Shown: positions 7,635-16,488, counted from the first letter of the stretch. The stretch: DNA of 41,450 nt from an uncultured Clostridia bacterium (GCA_947389015.1 CANDVA010000022.1:1-41450), one strand, 5' to 3'. Made by a program: numbers and translations. The notes: generated by a model from the sequence alone, not told the origin.

Positions 7635-8031
7635 AAATCAGAATTTAGTGCAGTAATTCCGCAGCTCCCTCCGCGCGAAGCGCGGAATAAAAGTTTTTCG
7701 TCAAGCCTTTTTTCAAAAAGGCTTGCGGAGTGCAGAGGCAGAGCCTCTGCACAGGTTTGGGCAGAAGCTGCCTCCAAGGCGGCAGCCCAAAACGCCGTGC
7801 GAAGCACGGCAGTTGCGCATATAGTGCGCAACATAGGCGCGGAGCGCCGCACCGCCGCAAAGCGGCGGAACAAAAAAAGCGCTAAAAGGGCTTGGGGAAA
7901 AACTCTTGTTTTTCCCCAAATCGGTGGTTTTGCCAACAGGCAAAATCGCCGATAAATCACTTTTTTCTGCCGGTGGCAGAAAAAAGTGATCCGCGCTCCG
8001 AGCAACACCTTGCTGTTATAAATTCTGATTT
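7635..8031. repeat. Multi-hairpin repeat element, copy 1 (397 bp)
   Basis: The ends are a 13-bp perfect terminal inverted repeat (AAATCAGAATTTA at 7635-7647, its complement at 8019-8031). The interior is almost entirely back-to-back hairpins: 7670-7686, 7702-7725, 7731-7751, 7760-7772, 7794-7810, 7812-7832, 7836-7848, 7852-7868, 7892-7919 (11-bp stem), 7921-7952 (14-bp stem with two wobbles) and 7956-7990 (perfect 16-bp stem, 3-nt loop). The right part, 7869-8031, recurs at 38798-38959; the left part differs in sequence but follows the same design. No transposase is encoded, so it could be a non-autonomous MITE- or BIME-like element. Open frames inside it are by-products of the hairpins. It fills the gap between the GH5 and chemoreceptor promoters. 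Confidence 0.85.
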
Positions 8032-8118
8032 ATCTCCACAAAAACACCGCAATGTTGACAATTTTATCATATTAAAACAAAATCCTTGTGCAATTTTAAC
8101 AAAAAATTAACTTAGTGA

Positions 8119-8147
8119 TTGAAATGCTTTGCGGAAAATGTTATAAT
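8119..8147 (+). promoter_or_regulatory. Sigma-A-type promoter of the chemoreceptor gene
   Basis: TTGAAA (8119-8124), a 17-bp spacer and TATAAT (8142-8147), about 32 bp before the start codon. No flagellar sigma-28 box was noted. Confidence 0.65.
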
Positions 8148-8186
8148 TTTTATAGATAACATATCTCTTGTAAAGGAGTTTTTGAT

Positions 8187-10184
8187 ATGACAATGAATAA
8201 CCAAAGCAATCAGAAAACCTCAATAAGAACGCAAATGATATTGATAGTGAGCCTCGTGTTCACTTTGTTGATAATAGGAACGGTAACGGCAGGTATCATC
8301 TCGGGCTATATAGGCATTGAAAACACGGTAAACTCCGACCTCGTCACCATTCAGCAGTTCTCCGACCATACGTTTTCCGTAGCGCTTTCGCAGGCTCGCG
8401 CCGAAGCGCTCAAGCCCGCCGCGGAGTTCGACAGGACCGTCGCGCTCGGTGTAAACAACGGACTGAAATACGCGGACAAAATGCTGGCTGACAGTATTTT
8501 CCTTGAATGCGGAGTGGTAACGAAAAACGGCGAGACCCGCACCACATACGATCTTCTTTTTGACGATCGCATACCGCAGCTTGACTGCGTACGGAAGGTG
8601 CTCACGAACGAAAGCGGAGAGACGATCGCCGAGATATCCTCCACGATAGACCTTGGCGGGAATTTACGTTTCATTATCGCCGTACCCTGCAAATCGGGGG
8701 CGTTTCTGCTGACGATAGACGGTTCGTATTTCAGCGACCTTATCTCCGATAAAAAAGTCGGCACGACAGGCAACATCTTCCTTATTGACAACAACGGAAA
8801 AATGATCGCGAACACCGATCCCGCGATAGTTTCGTCGCAGACCAACTACATAGAAATGGCGAATTCGGACAGCGCTCACAGCTCCACCGCCGAGCTGTTC
8901 AAAAAGATGACAGGCGGCGAAACGGGCGTTTCCAAGTTCAACTACAACGGCGTGAAAAATATCTGTGCCTACGGAACGGTCAACGGCTCGGACGGCTGGG
9001 CATACGGCGTTACCGCGCCCGAAAGCGAAATGCTGTCGGCAATGATCATGATCATCATCGCGCTTATCGTATGTTCGCTCGTGTTCCTCGCAGGCGGTAT
9101 CGTCGCGATCTCCATGTACGCAAACAAGATGTCCAAGCCTATCATGAAAATGTCCAAGCGTATGGTTCTTCTCGCGCGCGGTGACCTGTACACGCCCATC
9201 GACAACATAAACCGCACCGACGAGATCGGAGTACTTGCTTACGAATTCGGCGGAACGCTCGTATCGCTGAAATCCTATATCCGCGACCTCGGCGAGGTGC
9301 TTCACGAGATGTCGCGCGGAAATATGCTCGCCATGCCGCAGATAGAGTATGACGGCGATTTCAGCTCTATCGAGAAGTCGCTCAAGAAGATACAAAAATC
9401 TCTGAACCATACGTTCAGCGAGATAAATAAGTCCTCCAACCTTGTAGCCGAGGAAGCAAATCAGGTCTCCGCGGACGCGCAGAGCCTTGCGGACGGCGCG
9501 GCTGAGCAATCCGAGGTCATTCAGTCGCTTATGGATATGCTTGCGAAACTCTCCGAGTCCTCAGCCCGGAACTCCAAAACCACCAAAAACGCCGAGGAGA
9601 ACGCTGTCAAGGCAGGCGACCAGGTCAAGTACTGCAATGAAAAAATGCTGAACGCCGCGGACGCTATGACCGATATCTCCAATTCGGCATTGCAGATCGA
9701 AAAGATAATTGCGACCATCGAAGACATCGCGTACCAGACGAACATTCTCGCGCTGAACGCCGAGATCGAGGCTGCCGCCGCGGGTCCCGCGGGCAAGGGC
9801 TTTGCGGTAGTGGCGGACGAGGTACGCAACCTCGCGAACAAGTCCGACAAGGCGGCAAAGGCGACCAAGCAGCTTATAGAAAGCTCGCTCGAATCGGTAA
9901 ACCGCGGCTCGGAGGTCGTCAATATGGTATCCGATCAGCTCAACGAGTCCACCGAAATAGTTCTCCACGCCGTCGAGGATATGAAGACCGTAAACGCCGC
10001 CGTTCAGCGCGAGGAAGAGAATATGCGCGAGATATCCGAAAGCATTTCGCAGATCAACCGCGTAGTCCGGTCCAACACCGACACCGCCGCCAAGAGCGCT
10101 GAGACAAGCCGGGCGCTCTCCGTTCAGGCCGAAAACCTCAAATCGCTTATGTCCAACTTCAGATGCAGAGAAAGCGCGGATTAA
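8187..10184 (+). CDS. Methyl-accepting chemotaxis protein
   Basis: A 665-residue transmembrane chemoreceptor. TM1 (about 15-40) and TM2 (about 283-310, [21 protein letters not shown]) flank a periplasm-facing sensor of about 240 residues that resembles a Cache domain. A HAMP linker (about 310-360) and a long coiled-coil signalling domain follow. The conserved hairpin tip that binds CheA/CheW is near 510-550: [17 protein letters not shown] followed by [15 protein letters not shown]. The tip reads [11 protein letters not shown] where most MCPs have AARAGEAGKGF, a small variation. AAGGAG precedes the ATG. The ligand is unknown; the gene implies a chemotactic, probably motile cell. Confidence 0.93.
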   Translation: MTMNNQSNQKTSIRTQMILIVSLVFTLLIIGTVTAGIISGYIGIENTVNSDLVTIQQFSDHTFSVALSQARAEALKPAAEFDRTVALGVNNGLKYADKMLADSIFLECGVVTKNGETRTTYDLLFDDRIPQLDCVRKVLTNESGETIAEISSTIDLGGNLRFIIAVPCKSGAFLLTIDGSYFSDLISDKKVGTTGNIFLIDNNGKMIANTDPAIVSSQTNYIEMANSDSAHSSTAELFKKMTGGETGVSKFNYNGVKNICAYGTVNGSDGWAYGVTAPESEMLSAMIMIIIALIVCSLVFLAGGIVAISMYANKMSKPIMKMSKRMVLLARGDLYTPIDNINRTDEIGVLAYEFGGTLVSLKSYIRDLGEVLHEMSRGNMLAMPQIEYDGDFSSIEKSLKKIQKSLNHTFSEINKSSNLVAEEANQVSADAQSLADGAAEQSEVIQSLMDMLAKLSESSARNSKTTKNAEENAVKAGDQVKYCNEKMLNAADAMTDISNSALQIEKIIATIEDIAYQTNILALNAEIEAAAAGPAGKGFAVVADEVRNLANKSDKAAKATKQLIESSLESVNRGSEVVNMVSDQLNESTEIVLHAVEDMKTVNAAVQREEENMREISESISQINRVVRSNTDTAAKSAETSRALSVQAENLKSLMSNFRCRESAD

Positions 10185-10203
10185 CAAGATCATTACCAAA
10201 AAA

Positions 10204-10236
10204 TCCCCGAAAGCAAACCTTTCGGGGAAAATTTTT
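10204..10236. terminator. Convergent terminator between chemoreceptor and clpB
   Basis: TCCCCGAAAG pairs with CTTTCGGGGA across the 5-nt loop CAAAC. T-rich tails lie on both strands (ATTTTTAT on +, ATTTTTTGG on -), so it probably stops both genes. Its right flank touches the clpB stop codon. Confidence 0.85.
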
Positions 10237-12823
10237 ATCCGACGGCAAGCCCGCCGTCCTTGACCGTGATATGAATGGTATCGCCCTGTTTGAGTTTATC
10301 GGCGAGTATCTCCCGCGCGATGAGCGTTTCGAGATTGCGCTGCATATAGCGCTTGAGCGGACGCGCGCCGAAGCTCGGGTCGTAGCTCTCGTCAACGATA
10401 AGCTGCTTTGCCTCGTCGGAAATTTCAAGCGAAAGCTGCTTGTCGCGCAGACGCTTTGCAAGGTCGGCAGCCTGCAAATTGATGATACCGAATATCTCCG
10501 TTTTGGTGAGCGGCTTGTAAAATACGATCTCGTCCAGACGGTTAAGGAACTCGGGACGGAACGACGCTTTAAGCAGCTTGTCAACGCTGTTCCGCGCCTC
10601 CTCGGTGATGTTCCCGCCGTCATCTATTCCGTCAAGAATAAACTGCGAACCGAGGTTGGACGTAAGAATGATTATCGTATTTTTGAAGTCAATAGTGCGT
10701 CCCTGACTGTCGGTAACTCTTCCGTCATCGAGAATTTGCAGCAGCACGTTGAATACGTCGGGGTGAGCCTTTTCCACCTCGTCGAACAGCACGACGGAGT
10801 ACGGCTTGCGGCGGACCGCGTCGGTGAGCTGACCGCCCTCCTCGTAGCCGACGTATCCGGGAGGCGCTCCGATAAGACGGCTGACGGTATGCTTCTCCAT
10901 ATACTCGCTCATATCCAGACGGATAATGTTGTGCTCGTCGTCGAACAGCGACTCCGCGAGCGCCTTTGCAAGCTCGGTCTTGCCCACACCCGTAGGACCG
11001 AGGAACAGGAACGAGCCGAGCGGCTTTCTCGGGTCGTTGATACCCGCGCGCGAGCGCATAATGCTCTCGGTAACGCGGCTGACCGCCTCGTCCTGACCCA
11101 TAACGCGCTTATGGAGCGTATCGGCAAGGTTGAGTATCTTCTCCCGCTCGCCCTCGACCAGCTTTTCGACGGGGATTCCCGTCCAGCGCCCGACGATACG
11201 CGCGATCTCCTCATCCGTTACCTTGTCGCGAAGCAGCGAGCTTGACTTAGCCTCCTCCGCCAGCTCCTCCTCGTGATGAAGATCGCCCTGCAATTTCGGG
11301 AGCTTGCCGTACATCAGCTCGGCAGCCTTGTTGAGATCGTTCTCGCGCTTTGCCTTTTCAATGTCGGCGTTGGTCTGCTCGATCTCCTTGCGCAGATCCT
11401 GAACCTTGGAAATGGCGTTCTTCTCATTCTCCCACTTCGCCTTCATTGCGTTGAATCCGTCGCGCTTCTCCGCAAGTTCCTTTTGAATATCGGCGAGGTG
11501 CTCCTGCGAAAGCTTATCCGTTTCCTTTTTCAATGCGGCTTCCTCGATCTCGAGTTGCATAATTCCGCGCGATATTTCGTCAAGCTCCTGCGGCATACTG
11601 TCCATTTCGGTGCGTATCATCGCGCACGCCTCGTCCACAAGGTCTATCGCCTTGTCGGGGAGAAAGCGGTCGGTGATATAGCGGTTTGAGAGCGTCGCCG
11701 CCGCGATTATCGCGTTGTCGTGGATTTTTACGCCGTGGAACACCTCGTACCGCTCCTTAAGTCCTCTCAATATCGAGATCGTGTCCTCAACCGTGGGCTC
11801 GTCGACGAGCACGGTCTGGAAACGGCGCTCCAGCGCGGGGTCTTTTTCGATATACTTCGAGTACTCGTCGAGAGTAGTCGCGCCTATGCAGTGCAGCTCG
11901 CCGCGCGCCAGCATGGGCTTCAACAGGTTGCCCGCGTCCATAGCGCCCGAGGTCTTGCCCGCGCCGACGATCAGGTGCAGCTCGTCGATAAACAGGATTA
12001 TCCGCCCGTCCGATTTCTTGACCTCGTTCAGCACGGCTTTCAGACGCTCCTCAAACTCGCCCTGATACTTCGCGCCCGCGATGAGCGCGCCCATATCCAG
12101 CGAGAACAGCTTGCGGTCTTTAAGGTTTGCGGGAACGTCGCCGCGCACTATACGCAGCGCCAGACCCTCCGCGATAGCGGTCTTGCCCACTCCGGGCTCG
12201 CCGATAAGACACGGATTGTTTTTAGTCTTACGCGAAAGTATGCGGATAACGTTGCGTATCTCGGAATCGCGCCCTATAACGGGGTCGAGTTTATTCTGTC
12301 TTGCCAGCTCCACCAAGTCCTGACCGTACTTTTTGAGAACGTCGTATGTCTCCTCTGGGTTCTGCGAAGTCACGCGCTGATTGCCGCGTATATCCTGCAA
12401 AGCTTTCAGCAGCGCGTTCTTGTCGACGCCGAAGCTCTTTACGATACCCTTGATGTCGCTGTCGGGCTTCTCTACAAGAGCGAGCAGCAAATGTTCTACG
12501 GAGACGTACTCGTCTTTCATGCGCTCCGCCTGCTTCTCCGCCTCGACGAGAACCTCGCTTAGCTCGCGCGAGGGGTAAATATCGCCGCGACCGCTGCCCG
12601 TAACGCGCGGCATACCCTCGACGAATTTCAGCGCCGCGGTTTTTATCCCGTTCGCGTCGATACCCATTTTCGTGAATATCTGCGGCACCAGACCGCCCTC
12701 ATCGCTAAGCAGCGCATATAATAAATGCATCTGTTCAACGCAGTTATTTTGGTACGACAACGCGGTATCCTGAGCCGCCTGTATCGCTTCAAGCGATTTC
12801 TGAGTTAATTTGTTTGCGTTCAT
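10235..12823 (-). CDS. clpB: ATP-dependent disaggregase ClpB
   Basis: The 862-residue hexameric AAA+ unfoldase that rescues aggregated proteins together with DnaK. The Clp N-domain covers about 1-145, AAA-1 has Walker A GEPGVGKT at 208-215, a middle coiled-coil domain lies near 410-530, and AAA-2 has Walker A GPTGVGKT followed by the sensor and Arg-finger region. The long middle domain marks ClpB rather than ClpC. GGAGG lies 8 nt before the ATG at 12823. No CIRCE element or own promoter is visible in the 22 bp before it, and it appears to be read through from two unknown genes and an RHH gene, which is unusual for a heat-shock chaperone. Confidence 0.96.
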   Translation of the reverse strand: MNANKLTQKSLEAIQAAQDTALSYQNNCVEQMHLLYALLSDEGGLVPQIFTKMGIDANGIKTAALKFVEGMPRVTGSGRGDIYPSRELSEVLVEAEKQAERMKDEYVSVEHLLLALVEKPDSDIKGIVKSFGVDKNALLKALQDIRGNQRVTSQNPEETYDVLKKYGQDLVELARQNKLDPVIGRDSEIRNVIRILSRKTKNNPCLIGEPGVGKTAIAEGLALRIVRGDVPANLKDRKLFSLDMGALIAGAKYQGEFEERLKAVLNEVKKSDGRIILFIDELHLIVGAGKTSGAMDAGNLLKPMLARGELHCIGATTLDEYSKYIEKDPALERRFQTVLVDEPTVEDTISILRGLKERYEVFHGVKIHDNAIIAAATLSNRYITDRFLPDKAIDLVDEACAMIRTEMDSMPQELDEISRGIMQLEIEEAALKKETDKLSQEHLADIQKELAEKRDGFNAMKAKWENEKNAISKVQDLRKEIEQTNADIEKAKRENDLNKAAELMYGKLPKLQGDLHHEEELAEEAKSSSLLRDKVTDEEIARIVGRWTGIPVEKLVEGEREKILNLADTLHKRVMGQDEAVSRVTESIMRSRAGINDPRKPLGSFLFLGPTGVGKTELAKALAESLFDDEHNIIRLDMSEYMEKHTVSRLIGAPPGYVGYEEGGQLTDAVRRKPYSVVLFDEVEKAHPDVFNVLLQILDDGRVTDSQGRTIDFKNTIIILTSNLGSQFILDGIDDGGNITEEARNSVDKLLKASFRPEFLNRLDEIVFYKPLTKTEIFGIINLQAADLAKRLRDKQLSLEISDEAKQLIVDESYDPSFGARPLKRYMQRNLETLIAREILADKLKQGDTIHITVKDGGLAVG

Positions 12824-12845
12824 AAAAGTTGCCTCCTTTTATTTT

Positions 12846-13931
12846 CTACATACTTGCCGTTCTGATCTCGGGTATCAGATATTTATTTTCAAGCTCACGG
12901 CGACGCTTCAACAAAAGCTCATCCCTGCGGTAACCGCGGGCTTCCGACTCGAGAAATTCCTCCATAGAGTTCGCCTTAAAGTATAAACACCCCATGACGC
13001 AGTCATAGACTTTTCCGTTGCTGCCGATATGCAATCCGTAATCCTGCGTAGTGTGTTCGTTCATAGCCTCTATATAGTATACTCCGTCACGCGAAATCAT
13101 TCTCCTGCCGCTGAAACCTATTGTATAACCCCACAACGGCGTTTGCGACCACGGGTCGTCCATACAAAAGAGCAGTTGTTTGCGCCACGCGAAAACGCGC
13201 CCGCCGTATACTTCAATAAGATCGCGGAGCTTGTCGGTCATATTCAGTCCGTTCGGCAAAAGAAACTCTTTCTCGTATTTATCGGGAGAAATGATCTTGC
13301 TCCGCTCAAACTCCGTCATCATTCTGTACGCAGTATCGGAAAGCCTTGCTTTCATACGGGCGTCGCTGTCGGCGGGCGGGTCGATATAATTTTCTTCAAA
13401 CCATTTATAATCCGCTCCGTTTGCGCCGATCTCACGAGCGTTCGCAAATTTCGGATCAAATGGTTTTCTCGGTTCGGGTTCATAACCGCGGAGCCTTTCC
13501 AAAGCGCTCCCGATATCGCGGTCAAGCTCCGTCTGCTCCCCGGGCGACAGCACAAGTCCGTGCGTCGGGCTGCTTCGGTACTCCGAGATAAACCGCTCAT
13601 AATTCTCGGGAAGATACGGGTGGATATATGATAAACCCAAAGCCGTGTTAATTAAAATTGTAAGCGCCATAATGTTTTCCGTCATAGCGTATGCTTTTTC
13701 CCTGTTTTCTCCGCGAAATACGGATAATTGCACGGCTTCACACGCCTGATATGCGCTTTCGTCCTCAAATCCGTTTTCGAAGAAAATTTCCATTGATTTT
13801 TTGAACTCGCGCTTCATATCGGCGTAAGTCCAGTTCGAGACCCTCTCCGTCATTATATCGGGTATGCGCAAGAGCCGCATATCTTTCAATTCGGGTTCCG
13901 CTTCGTAAATTTCCCGAAAATTCTTAGCCAT
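12846..13931 (-). CDS. Unknown protein, second of a tandem paralogue pair (possible SUKH-like C-terminal region)
   Basis: A 361-residue protein paralogous to the preceding gene. Shared blocks are WTYADMKRE with a following helical pair (about 30-50), AMTEN(I/V)MA, LSP-EQTELDRDI, the PPADSD-RM--LSD-AY-M-TE-ER segment, and an almost identical C-terminus ending RRRELENKYLIPEI-TASM. The last third (a fungal-Smi1-like pattern, IGSNGKVYDC then KANSMEEFLESEA) resembles SMI1/KNR4 (SUKH) folds found in contact-dependent immunity proteins; this is inference from memory. No signal peptide. The ATG at 13931 follows an AAAGGGGTGG site; an in-frame GTG six codons upstream is less likely. It lies 22 bp upstream of clpB. 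Confidence 0.65.
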   Translation of the reverse strand: MAKNFREIYEAEPELKDMRLLRIPDIMTERVSNWTYADMKREFKKSMEIFFENGFEDESAYQACEAVQLSVFRGENREKAYAMTENIMALTILINTALGLSYIHPYLPENYERFISEYRSSPTHGLVLSPGEQTELDRDIGSALERLRGYEPEPRKPFDPKFANAREIGANGADYKWFEENYIDPPADSDARMKARLSDTAYRMMTEFERSKIISPDKYEKEFLLPNGLNMTDKLRDLIEVYGGRVFAWRKQLLFCMDDPWSQTPLWGYTIGFSGRRMISRDGVYYIEAMNEHTTQDYGLHIGSNGKVYDCVMGCLYFKANSMEEFLESEARGYRRDELLLKRRRELENKYLIPEIRTASM

Positions 13932-13945
13932 AGTCACCACCCCTT

Positions 13946-15037
13946 TCACATACTCGCCGTCTGTATCTCGGGAATCAGGTATTTATTTTCAAGCTCCCGT
14001 CTTCGCGAGATCAAAAGCCCGTCCTTATACCGCTCGCGTGCTTCCCGTTCAAAAAATTCCTCCGGGGCGAGAGGATTAAGCTCAGGATAATTTTTCCAAT
14101 AATCTTCCCCGTAAAAATGTATCTTTCCGTCGCTCCCGACATTCGGACCGGTATACGGCGGAACAAATTCCGACATAGCCGGTATACAATAAAACTCACC
14201 CTTGCCTTTGCACGCCCATGAGATATAAAGATCGACCGAAAATCCTTTATACGAACTGCGGGAAAACGGATAATCCATAAGGAAACAGGGGGCGTGCCAT
14301 ACATATTCGCGCCCCGCGTACAGCTCTGCAAACTCGCGCAGCTCGTCGGTAAGCTCCAATCCATTCGGTTTCAGAAAACCGTTTTCGAGAAAGTCGAGAT
14401 CGACGATTTCACTTTCGCGCTCGTATTCCGTGAGCATTTCATACGCCTTGTCCGAGAGCTTTTCGCGCATACGCTTATCGCTGTCGGCGGGCGGCGGTGA
14501 TTTGATCACGCTCTTGTAATCAACTGTAAAGTGCTTGTCAAAGTGAATTTCAATGCCGTCCTCGTCATCGTCGTTCTGTTTTGCGTATTCAAGTCTTTGT
14601 ATCATTTTCAAAGCAGCTTGTATATCGCGGTCAAGCTCCGTTTGTTCTTCGGGAGACAAGGTCAGCCTGTGCGTTTCGGCACTTCTGTAAGCCGATATCT
14701 GTTCCTCATACTTCCGCCTTGAAACAGCCTGTTCGCTGCCCGACCTGAACGCCTCGATCACGCGGATCGTATTTGCCATAACATTCTCCGTCATAGCCGC
14801 GACGCTCCTTTGGTCTTTCGCGAAATACCTCTTCAAGCAAACACATTCGTAAGCCAAATTAACGCACTCATCGGAAAAACCGCTCTTGGTGAAAAATTCC
14901 ATAGACCTTGCGCACTCGCGTTTCATATCCGCGTATGTCCAGCAGGAAAGCTTTTGCGTTGTATGATCGGAAACGGGCAGGCGATATTCCTCGCGGATGT
15001 ATGCGGTATGCCCGATCAGGCTCCAAAGTTTGCTCAT
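13946..15037 (-). CDS. Unknown protein, first of a tandem paralogue pair (possible SUKH-like C-terminal region)
   Basis: A 363-residue protein with the same architecture as the next gene: an N-terminal helical region (CWTYADMKRECARSMEFF near 32-49; AAMTENVMANTI near 80-91), a linker with an acidic patch (NDDDEDG), and a C-terminal part with NVGSDGKIHFYG and APEEFFEREA that resembles SUKH-type domains. The last 18 residues match the paralogue in all but one position. GGGGG lies 5 nt before the ATG. It follows the RHH gene by 15 nt and precedes the paralogue by 14 nt, so all are likely one transcript. Function unknown. Confidence 0.65.
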   Translation of the reverse strand: MSKLWSLIGHTAYIREEYRLPVSDHTTQKLSCWTYADMKRECARSMEFFTKSGFSDECVNLAYECVCLKRYFAKDQRSVAAMTENVMANTIRVIEAFRSGSEQAVSRRKYEEQISAYRSAETHRLTLSPEEQTELDRDIQAALKMIQRLEYAKQNDDDEDGIEIHFDKHFTVDYKSVIKSPPPADSDKRMREKLSDKAYEMLTEYERESEIVDLDFLENGFLKPNGLELTDELREFAELYAGREYVWHAPCFLMDYPFSRSSYKGFSVDLYISWACKGKGEFYCIPAMSEFVPPYTGPNVGSDGKIHFYGEDYWKNYPELNPLAPEEFFEREARERYKDGLLISRRRELENKYLIPEIQTASM

Positions 15038-15052
15038 TATAACCCCCGTGTT

Positions 15053-15706
15053 CTAAACGATAACGCTTTGTTCTGAAATCTGTGCTCGGTAATATTTTTC
15101 GGCGGTGAGCGCAGCGGTCTCAGCGTCGGGCAACTCGGCGAAATACGCCTTCATTGCCCCGTCGAACATTGCCATATACTCTGCTACGGCGGTGCCGAGA
15201 TCGTCGTCGGTGATACGATCGCGAGGCATATTCAGGGTTCGCTCGAAGCGTCCGTCCGATATCGTATATACGATATCATTGGATAATTTGTCCGCAATAT
15301 ACTTGTTCTCCAATGCCGCCCAGCAACGGAAAAATCCCATAAGATCGGCGATAAGCTGTGCGTTCTGCGTTCGGAACGATACCCGCATTTGTCCCGCTCG
15401 CTTGCCGTTTTCGGAATAGATCTCGACCGAATATTTTACGGTCGGCTTATAGCGGTATTTCAGCGAGGTGCGCGCGGAGAGCGTGCTGCCCGTCGGCGGC
15501 TCGGCAAGCATAAACTCGCCGTTAATCGATCGCGCTAAGCTTTGAAGTATATCGCGAAGCCGCATTTCGGGGGTCGTATACGCTACCCGCTCGGCGAGTA
15601 TGCGGTTTATCATCGCCGAACGCGATATTCCCTCCGTCCGCGCCAGAGCGTCGACCGCGTCTACAACGTCGTCGGACAGCACGAGGCTGTATATGCTCTT
15701 GTTCAT
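15053..15706 (-). CDS. Ribbon-helix-helix N-terminal protein
   Basis: A 217-residue protein. Residues 1-45 (SIYSLVLSDDVVDAVDALARTEGISRSAMINRILAE, shown in part) fit a ribbon-helix-helix (CopG/MetJ-type) DNA-binding domain: a short strand followed by two helices with the GISRSAMIN turn. The remaining 170 residues are an alpha/beta region I do not recognise. It could be an autoregulator of its own operon or a structural DNA-binding protein. GGGAGG lies 7 nt before the ATG, and a near-consensus promoter lies 38 bp further up. First gene of the unit that includes the paralogue pair and clpB. Confidence 0.7.
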   Translation of the reverse strand: MNKSIYSLVLSDDVVDAVDALARTEGISRSAMINRILAERVAYTTPEMRLRDILQSLARSINGEFMLAEPPTGSTLSARTSLKYRYKPTVKYSVEIYSENGKRAGQMRVSFRTQNAQLIADLMGFFRCWAALENKYIADKLSNDIVYTISDGRFERTLNMPRDRITDDDLGTAVAEYMAMFDGAMKAYFAELPDAETAALTAEKYYRAQISEQSVIV

Positions 15707-15743
15707 GTAGTCACCTCCCGCAATTTTGTTCCCTCTGTTAATA

Positions 15744-15772
15744 ATTGTAGCATGGTTTTAATAATTTGTCAA
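15744..15772 (-). promoter_or_regulatory. Sigma-A promoter of the RHH-paralogues-clpB unit
   Basis: On the minus strand a perfect TTGACA (15772-15767), a 17-bp spacer and TACAAT (15749-15744). Confidence 0.75.
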
Positions 15773-15791
15773 GTAGATTTAATAAAAATGT

Positions 15792-16192
15792 TCACAAATT
15801 TTTAAGGTATTTTTTGGATAATATTCTGTTTTCAATGAGCTTTTCCCACTTCCGTTCCGCGTAACGCTGAGACCCGGTCATCACCGGAAAGGCTTTCCTC
15901 CTCCGCATATGCCAGAGTTTGTTCGCAATGCCCGAAATGCACATATCTCGGATAAAGCGAGCACGCTCTGATATACGAAGTTCTCGAGCGGCTCAAGCGC
16001 CGGTGAGCCCGTTGATGCTTCGCCTGCCCATTAAGCTGTGCTTAGTTCAGGTGATATTCTGTCCGGGGTGCTCTCACATTCCTGGCGGAGACACGCTGCC
16101 TCGGGGCTTTCGCCCTGTCGGTATATCCTTTCGCGGCTGCATTTACGTTTTCCTTGGTGTTGAGAAAAGTTTAACATTTGGAGGACTGCAAT
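15792..16192 (-). other. GC-rich island: possible mobile-element remnant or structured RNA
   Basis: About 350 bp of GC-rich sequence inside an AT-rich intergenic region, with no intact gene. On the minus strand two adjacent open stretches, each about 55-67 codons, read as plausible protein tails but lack start signals. One (16192-16031) ends LRQECESTP...LSTA and recalls C-terminal tails of IS200/IS605 TnpB from memory. The other (15992-15792) ends in a Lys/Glu-rich tail (AERKWEKLIENRIL). The minus strand also has short hairpins, including GGGC-GAAA-GCCC at about 16101-16112 with a GNRA loop, GGCTCA/TGAGCC near 15990-16010, and CCGGT-CATC-ACCGG (given on the + strand, 15875-15888). I cannot decide between a decayed transposon end and an RNA gene. 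Confidence 0.35.
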
Positions 16193-16219
16193 TTACTGCA
16201 AGCTTTTTCTAAATAAAAA

Positions 16220-16255
16220 ACAGTGTCGGACATTCGGTTCGGCACTGTGCTTTTT
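16220..16255. terminator. Bidirectional terminator
   Basis: ACAGTGTCGGAC (16220-16231) pairs with GTTCGGCACTGT (16237-16248), with two wobbles, across the loop ATTCG. T-runs flank both sides (GCTTTTT on +, TTTTTTATTT on -). It directly follows the stop of the zinc-ribbon gene on the minus strand and overlaps its last codon. Confidence 0.85.
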
Positions 16256-16391
16256 ACTCTTCGGCTGTTTCTTCATCGAAATGCGGCTGCGGCTCAAGGG
16301 AGACGCAGAGTGGTTTTGTGCGGCAGACCGGACATTCCGTTTCGCTCTCTTTCAGACAAGAAAAACAGTTTGGGCACCATTTTATTTTCAT
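16254..16391 (-). CDS. 45-residue zinc-ribbon microprotein
   Basis: A very short gene: a 45-residue protein with two Cys pairs, WCPNC (6-9) and ECPVC (20-23), plus Cys12 and Cys29, typical of a rubredoxin-like or DUF-type zinc ribbon. The acidic C-terminal tail has a His (PQPHFDEETAEE). Support is strong for such a small gene: GGGAGG lies 9 nt before the ATG, a perfect TTGACA-17-TATAAT promoter lies upstream, and a terminator hairpin begins at the stop codon. It diverges from an XRE regulator. It may act as a metal-binding partner or redox/nucleic-acid-binding factor; function unknown. Confidence 0.8.
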   Translation of the reverse strand: MKIKWCPNCFSCLKESETECPVCRTKPLCVSLEPQPHFDEETAEE

Positions 16392-16423
16392 ATATCAGAC
16401 CTCCCGAATATTTTTATATTTTC

Positions 16424-16452
16424 ATTATATCACGGCATACTAATATTGTCAA
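16424..16452 (-). promoter_or_regulatory. Perfect consensus sigma-A promoter of the zinc-ribbon gene
   Basis: On the minus strand TTGACA (16452-16447), a 17-bp spacer and TATAAT (16429-16424). The predicted start is about 25 nt before the ATG. Confidence 0.85.
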
Positions 16453-16453
16453 G

Positions 16454-16488
16454 TGTTTTTTAATTTTACAGTCTGTTTTTTAATCTTA
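16454..16488 (+). promoter_or_regulatory. Direct-repeat pair, candidate XRE operator
   Basis: TGTTTTTTAATTTTA (16454-16468) and TGTTTTTTAATCTTA (16474-16488) match at 14 of 15 positions and are offset by 20 bp, close to two helical turns. They lie between the zinc-ribbon -35 box and the XRE gene, where an autoregulator would bind to control both. Confidence 0.45.

Noticed and set aside
7645-7955. Overlapping small open frames on both strands inside the first hairpin element, one resembling a frame in the second element
   Set aside because: They are by-products of the shared hairpin sequence; no ribosome binding sites, no protein-like composition, and frames change between copies.
10163-11245. 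Long + strand frames antisense to clpB
   Set aside because: Shadow frames of clpB codon bias, no homology and no ribosome binding site.
16021-16060. TPP-riboswitch-like string on the minus strand (ACCTGAACTAAG, then GGCGAAG)
   Set aside because: The rest of the THI-box core and pairing is missing, and no thiamine gene follows.
15792-16192. RNase P RNA, tmRNA or SRP RNA in the GC-rich island
   Set aside because: The conserved cores are absent or in the wrong order (an ACAGAA string precedes a GAGGAAAG string on the minus strand, the reverse of RNase P).
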